Assembly (NCBI RefSeq): GCF_009720145.1
Contig: NZ_CP046253.1
Coordinates: forward strand, 62,001 to 126,000
Direction: 5' to 3'
DNA from: Sphingobium sp. CAP-1
GTDB taxonomy: Bacteria; Pseudomonadota; Alphaproteobacteria; Sphingomonadales; Sphingomonadaceae
Length of the DNA stretch: 64,000 bases
Every line of letters begins with the position of its first letter. The first letter of the stretch is position 1. The notes under the pieces are model-generated. The model worked only from the letters and a program-made list of their open reading frames with translations. It did no database searches and was not told where the DNA came from. This document shows, piece after piece, positions 60,497 to 64,000 of this stretch. The position numbers and the translations under genes were made by a program.

Positions 60497-63400
60497 CTAT
60501 CGTTGACCGTCCTTCGAGACTTCTTCCTCGCGATAGGGGTGCAATATCACCGGCCCAATCAGGCCCACCTCCGCGAGCCTCTTCACTCCAGATCTCAGAT
60601 ATGCCTTGACCGCATTTCGCAGCGGTGTCGCCACTCGCACCAAGATGCGATTTTGGCCGGGGTGCAGTTGCGGGCCGATGTCGATGGTCGAGGTGTCCTG
60701 ATAGCTGCTTGGTTCGACCTCTATGCCATTCACGGTAATGCGGAAGGTGTCGATCACCTGGCCAAGATCAAGTAACGCGCCGTCTTTCACTGTCCAGCCC
60801 GCAGGCAATGTGAATGTGGCGGTGTACAGACCCACGCCCGCGGCATCGATCGGCTCGAACTGTGTCCAACTGGGTAGCGTGCCATCACCTCCAGCGCGCA
60901 GTTCAATGTCCGGGAGTACGGTCTTGAGTCTATGGTCAAGGCCGGGCGCGCCAGATGCGTCGGCCGTCCAGCTTTCCCGTGCCAGCGTCCAGCGGTCGAG
61001 CCGTATGGGCGGGATTACCCCGTCCACTGCGGTTCGGACCGTGCTGCCGTCGGACAGCTTCGTTTCGAATATGCCGTTCCGGTCCGTGCGCAATACCAGC
61101 GCGCCTTTGTGCGTGCGGACCGCTGGACCGGTACTCGTCACGGCATGGACGGCGTCCACCGCGCCGCCGAAAAAGCCGAGCGCGAACAGCTTGGCATCGT
61201 TGGCGCCCACGCGAACCTGCATACGAACGCCCGCAGGCGTCCGTTCGAACAGCCCAATTGGATGGATACGGCCCGACCAGGTGTCAAGCTCATAGGGAAC
61301 GCCCTGGCCTTCCAGCTCCAGCGTCTGCGTCGCCGCGTCGGTGCTTTGGTTGAACAGCAGATAATAGTCCGCGTCTGCGGTGCGGCGGCGCACCGCAAGG
61401 ATGGCGGATGAAGCCGGATCGGAAATATGAGCCGCTGCTGGCGAGATACCAAGACTGGCGAGCGCACCGGGCACGGCATCAAGGCTGTCGACCATCCTGA
61501 CCCGCGATCCCGGCATGTTCGCCAATGAGTTGAGTTCGGCGGCCAGAGCCTGCAACCGCGCATCGTCTCCCGTTTCTGTGGCGGCACCAGCGGTTCGTTC
61601 CGGCAGCGCGCCGACGACGATCAGTGGCATATTGCCCTTGCGCACCAGATCGGCAATGCGTTGAAGGCTGGCGAGCGGCATCACCCGCTGATTGTTGAGG
61701 ATGATCGCTTTGACCCCGATCGAATCCGGCAGCCACACCCCATCGCGGACCTGCCGGACGGTGGTCGCGTTGAAATAGGCGGGACTGACGAACTGATAAG
61801 TGAATCCGGCGTCATTGAGCGCGGAGGTCGTCGTGGGCACCTTCGACAGGCCCGGATATCCGCTATAGGGCGTCACATTGGGCGCAATGCCCTCAACGCC
61901 GAAGTCGTGCCAGAAGATCGCGAGATCGTAGCGGGCGCGGCCCTGTCGCATCGCCAGTTGAAGCCGGGCAAGATGATCATTGACGCGTCGATAGTCGGGC
62001 CATTGCGGCATACGTGGCCCGAACGCCTCGGAAAAGGAGCTGTTGCCGTCCATGCTGTTGCCCGGCCACCGGGAGCGCGGACCGCTGCCTTCCGGCGTGG
62101 TCAGATAGGGAAAGCCGTGCCAGACTAGCTGGTTCACACCGCCTGCATAGGCCTTGTAGACCCAGTTTAGATTGGAATTATTGCCTGCCCGGCCATTGGG
62201 CGCACCCGTGCCCTGCGCAACGGTAAAGGGCTTGCCGCCAACGGTCGTCGCCCAGACGCCGGCGTCAATCGGACAGCATTCGGTCGACAACGGTACCTCA
62301 TGCGCGCGAATCTGCGCGCCAACGCCGACGATTTTCCAGAATTGAGGATTGTTGAGGAAGTTGCGGTTCTCGCCTTCGGGAATGTCGGCCAGCGCGGCAA
62401 GATCGCCCATCTCCATTGGCCCGCCTTCGATTTGAAGGCGCGTATGCATCCCCAGGCTGTTCGCCCATGCCTTGTAAGGGCGCATATGGTTGTCGCCATA
62501 GAGGTCTGACCAGGTTTGCCGATAATCCTCGCGCAGGCGCTCGCCCACATCGGGAAAGTCGAAAGCGCCCAAGCGCGCGCCGACACCAGCATTGGCCAGG
62601 ACGGGTAAGGCGCGGGTGATCGGATATCCGCGCCGCCGGGCGAACTCGCGCGCGAAGCTCCAGGTCCATTTCAGACCCTCTTCCGGTTCATAGCTGTCCT
62701 CGAACAAGGCGCTGCCTGCGGAGTTGCGGATCAGTGCGCGCAGTCGAGGCGTGAGGACCGATCGGTCGTAGAAGTCCGCCACGGCACGCGCGCCAGCCTT
62801 GCCGATATGATCGATCACGTAATTGGGCGTTGTCGCACTCATTTGGTCGAGCTTCTGGCCGTCCGCCGTCTGGTAGAAGGCGATCAGATACCAGGGCGCT
62901 TTGCCCCCTGGCGCTGTCCATTTCAGCGTGCCGTCCTTTCTGGCCCGCCGGGTCAGATTCTTGACCGAAGCAGGGTCCAGCGTTCGCTTGCCACGGGTGA
63001 TCGGGCATTCGGAGGACAGGCACTGGGCGGCGAGTACCGCTACTAGCGTGCGCTTCGCCTCATCTACGACCGGGCTGTCGATCGAATGACCATGGGCAGC
63101 AGGAGCAGCAAGAACGACTGTCGCGCCGCATTGCCCGGACTGCGGCCCGGTAAGCGCGGAAATGGCCGCGCGATCAGCGTCATCGCCTTCACCAATGGTG
63201 ATCATATCGCCGATGGCCAGGCCAGCAATCGACTGGACATTCACCCTTCGCTCTCCAGCCTGCATCGGCGCGCAAAGGACCGACTTGACGGACGGCACAG
63301 CTCCTTGGGGAAGAGGCAGTGCGGTGGCCCAACTCGCCCCCGGTGCCATTTGTGCGTAGCCGGCGACAAGCCTTTGCTGCGCGGCCGGATCATTCAGCGC

Positions 63401-63826
63401 GTTGACGCTGGGCAAGGCGGTGGGCCATAGCGGCCCGACCATCATATCGACCCGCAGGTTTCGCTCGCGCGCCTTTTCGAATATTGTTTCCAGCGTTGCG
63501 GTCCAGCGCGGCGTACCAAAGCCATGTTCCCGGAGAAAGGCGGCATCGTGCCCAATATCCCCAGGCACTGGCATGGCTGCGACCTCGACGCCGCCAGCGC
63601 CTGCGTCTGCCATCTGATCCAGTTCCCGCCGCAATTCATCGGGATCGACTGCGGCGAGGGGAAGCCACCATCTATAGATGGGTCGAACTGAAGCTGGTGG
63701 ATCGCGAAACGTCTTGGCTGTGAGTGCCAGTTTGTTTTCAGGTCCGGCAACCCGGTCCGTTGCGCAACCGGTCAACATGGCAAGGCATGTCAATGCTACT
63801 GATCTGAAAAGACGATGGCGGGTCAT
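60497..63826 (-). CDS. GH106-like alpha-L-rhamnosidase lipoprotein
   Basis: A 1109-residue protein with lipoprotein signal (LAMLTGC, Cys21). The catalytic domain starts PIYRWWLPLAAVDPDELRREL with QMADAGAGGVEVAAM, the GH106 opening. WTWSFAREFARRRGY lies in the (beta/alpha)8 core, and SLGMHTRLQIEGGPMEMGD and VWHGFPYLTTPEG follow. A C-terminal beta-sandwich carbohydrate-binding-like domain (TATFTLPAGW, LDLGQVIDTFRITVNG) ends the protein. It would remove rhamnose from plant glycosides or polysaccharides at the cell envelope. It stands alone on its strand behind the scrap region. Rhamnosyl flavonoids or lignan glycosides are possible substrates. Confidence 0.82.
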   Translation of the reverse strand: MTRHRLFRSVALTCLAMLTGCATDRVAGPENKLALTAKTFRDPPASVRPIYRWWLPLAAVDPDELRRELDQMADAGAGGVEVAAMPVPGDIGHDAAFLREHGFGTPRWTATLETIFEKARERNLRVDMMVGPLWPTALPSVNALNDPAAQQRLVAGYAQMAPGASWATALPLPQGAVPSVKSVLCAPMQAGERRVNVQSIAGLAIGDMITIGEGDDADRAAISALTGPQSGQCGATVVLAAPAAHGHSIDSPVVDEAKRTLVAVLAAQCLSSECPITRGKRTLDPASVKNLTRRARKDGTLKWTAPGGKAPWYLIAFYQTADGQKLDQMSATTPNYVIDHIGKAGARAVADFYDRSVLTPRLRALIRNSAGSALFEDSYEPEEGLKWTWSFAREFARRRGYPITRALPVLANAGVGARLGAFDFPDVGERLREDYRQTWSDLYGDNHMRPYKAWANSLGMHTRLQIEGGPMEMGDLAALADIPEGENRNFLNNPQFWKIVGVGAQIRAHEVPLSTECCPIDAGVWATTVGGKPFTVAQGTGAPNGRAGNNSNLNWVYKAYAGGVNQLVWHGFPYLTTPEGSGPRSRWPGNSMDGNSSFSEAFGPRMPQWPDYRRVNDHLARLQLAMRQGRARYDLAIFWHDFGVEGIAPNVTPYSGYPGLSKVPTTTSALNDAGFTYQFVSPAYFNATTVRQVRDGVWLPDSIGVKAIILNNQRVMPLASLQRIADLVRKGNMPLIVVGALPERTAGAATETGDDARLQALAAELNSLANMPGSRVRMVDSLDAVPGALASLGISPAAAHISDPASSAILAVRRRTADADYYLLFNQSTDAATQTLELEGQGVPYELDTWSGRIHPIGLFERTPAGVRMQVRVGANDAKLFALGFFGGAVDAVHAVTSTGPAVRTHKGALVLRTDRNGIFETKLSDGSTVRTAVDGVIPPIRLDRWTLARESWTADASGAPGLDHRLKTVLPDIELRAGGDGTLPSWTQFEPIDAAGVGLYTATFTLPAGWTVKDGALLDLGQVIDTFRITVNGIEVEPSSYQDTSTIDIGPQLHPGQNRILVRVATPLRNAVKAYLRSGVKRLAEVGLIGPVILHPYREEEVSKDGQR

Positions 63827-64000
63827 AAATTTCTTACGTATCAGGTTCTTAATGCCTTTTCACGCCCTCGCATTGAAACAGCACTTATCCAGCATCGGGT
63901 AACTGATATGCGATGCCGAGTCCATCATGCAGGTCAGCCGTGACAAAGGGAATTTGACGAATTTTAATGCGTGCTTTCCAACAATGACGCTGCCGGACAT
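63827..64000. other. Upstream region with no supported gene
   Basis: This 174-bp end of the window lies upstream of the rhamnosidase gene and probably holds its promoter. I see no clear operator, RNA gene or complete ORF. A minus-strand ATG at the very edge could open a short frame, but there is no evidence for it. Confidence 0.4.

Noticed and set aside
1..64000. CRISPR arrays, rRNA, tRNA and riboswitches
   Set aside because: I saw no regularly spaced repeats, no rRNA or tRNA-like stretches and no recognisable riboswitch core by reading. A covariance-model scan was not possible.

Overview
The window looks like a chromosomal or megaplasmid segment of a sphingomonad (Alphaproteobacteria, Sphingobium/Novosphingobium type). 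The base composition is GC-rich, there are two large TonB-dependent receptors, LigM/DesA-type tetrahydrofolate O-demethylases, LigAB-type extradiol dioxygenase subunits, and IS5/IS91-type insertion sequences. Genus is inferred from gene content only; no rRNA or tRNA gene was seen.

Layout. 1-8.1 kb: a left-edge metF paralogue, two hydrolases, a Tat-type flavoprotein and a dihaem cytochrome c with an azoreductase. 8.2-11.2 kb: a one-carbon operon metF-purU-folD-folB that could oxidise methyl-THF to formate and THF. 11.4-16.4 kb: two DUF6644-like membrane proteins divergent from an aldehyde dehydrogenase and a TonB receptor. 16.5-24.3 kb: a DapA-like aldolase and a homoprotocatechuate meta-cleavage cluster (hpaI, H, F, G2, G1, R, succinate semialdehyde dehydrogenase, hpaE). 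24.7-31.2 kb: LigM-like O-demethylase 1, a NicX/M29-like enzyme, an ACMSD-type amidohydrolase, two secreted proteins and a tandem-VOC dioxygenase-like protein. 31.2-38.7 kb: an alanine catabolism set (lrp-like, alr, dadA, ridA), two MFS transporters and a class III aminotransferase. 38.9-46.3 kb: a regulator split by an IS5-type element that carries a passenger gene, then a TonB receptor and a HupE/DUF4198 metal-uptake-like set. 46.5-50.6 kb: a decayed CsoR/RcnR-like regulator and MFS stub, then chromate resistance genes. 51.1-58.9 kb: a gentisate-dioxygenase-like cupin, LigAB-like dioxygenase subunits, an IclR regulator, an aldehyde dehydrogenase, LigM-like O-demethylase 2 and a cytochrome c'-like lipoprotein. 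59.1-60.4 kb: a graveyard of gene fragments. 60.5-63.8 kb: a GH106-like rhamnosidase lipoprotein.

How it fits together. The likely theme is catabolism of methoxylated aromatics. LigM-like enzymes would move methyl groups to THF, the metF-purU-folD operon would recycle the methyl-THF, and ring-cleavage and hpa enzymes would convert the demethylated catechol to central metabolites. Aldehyde dehydrogenases, an aminotransferase and a flavoprotein/cytochrome pair may feed side chains in.

The most striking observation is regulatory. Six promoter regions spread over about 51 kb carry the same three-half-site operator: a TGGGCG-N5-CGCCCA palindrome plus a third GGGCG-type half-site exactly 19 bp away. 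This architecture resembles that described for IclR-family PcaU/PobR, and an IclR gene lies in the window at 54.4 kb. A second, AT-rich motif (TTAYCAKGWTAA or its complement) links the hpa cluster, hpaR and the LigAB-like operon.
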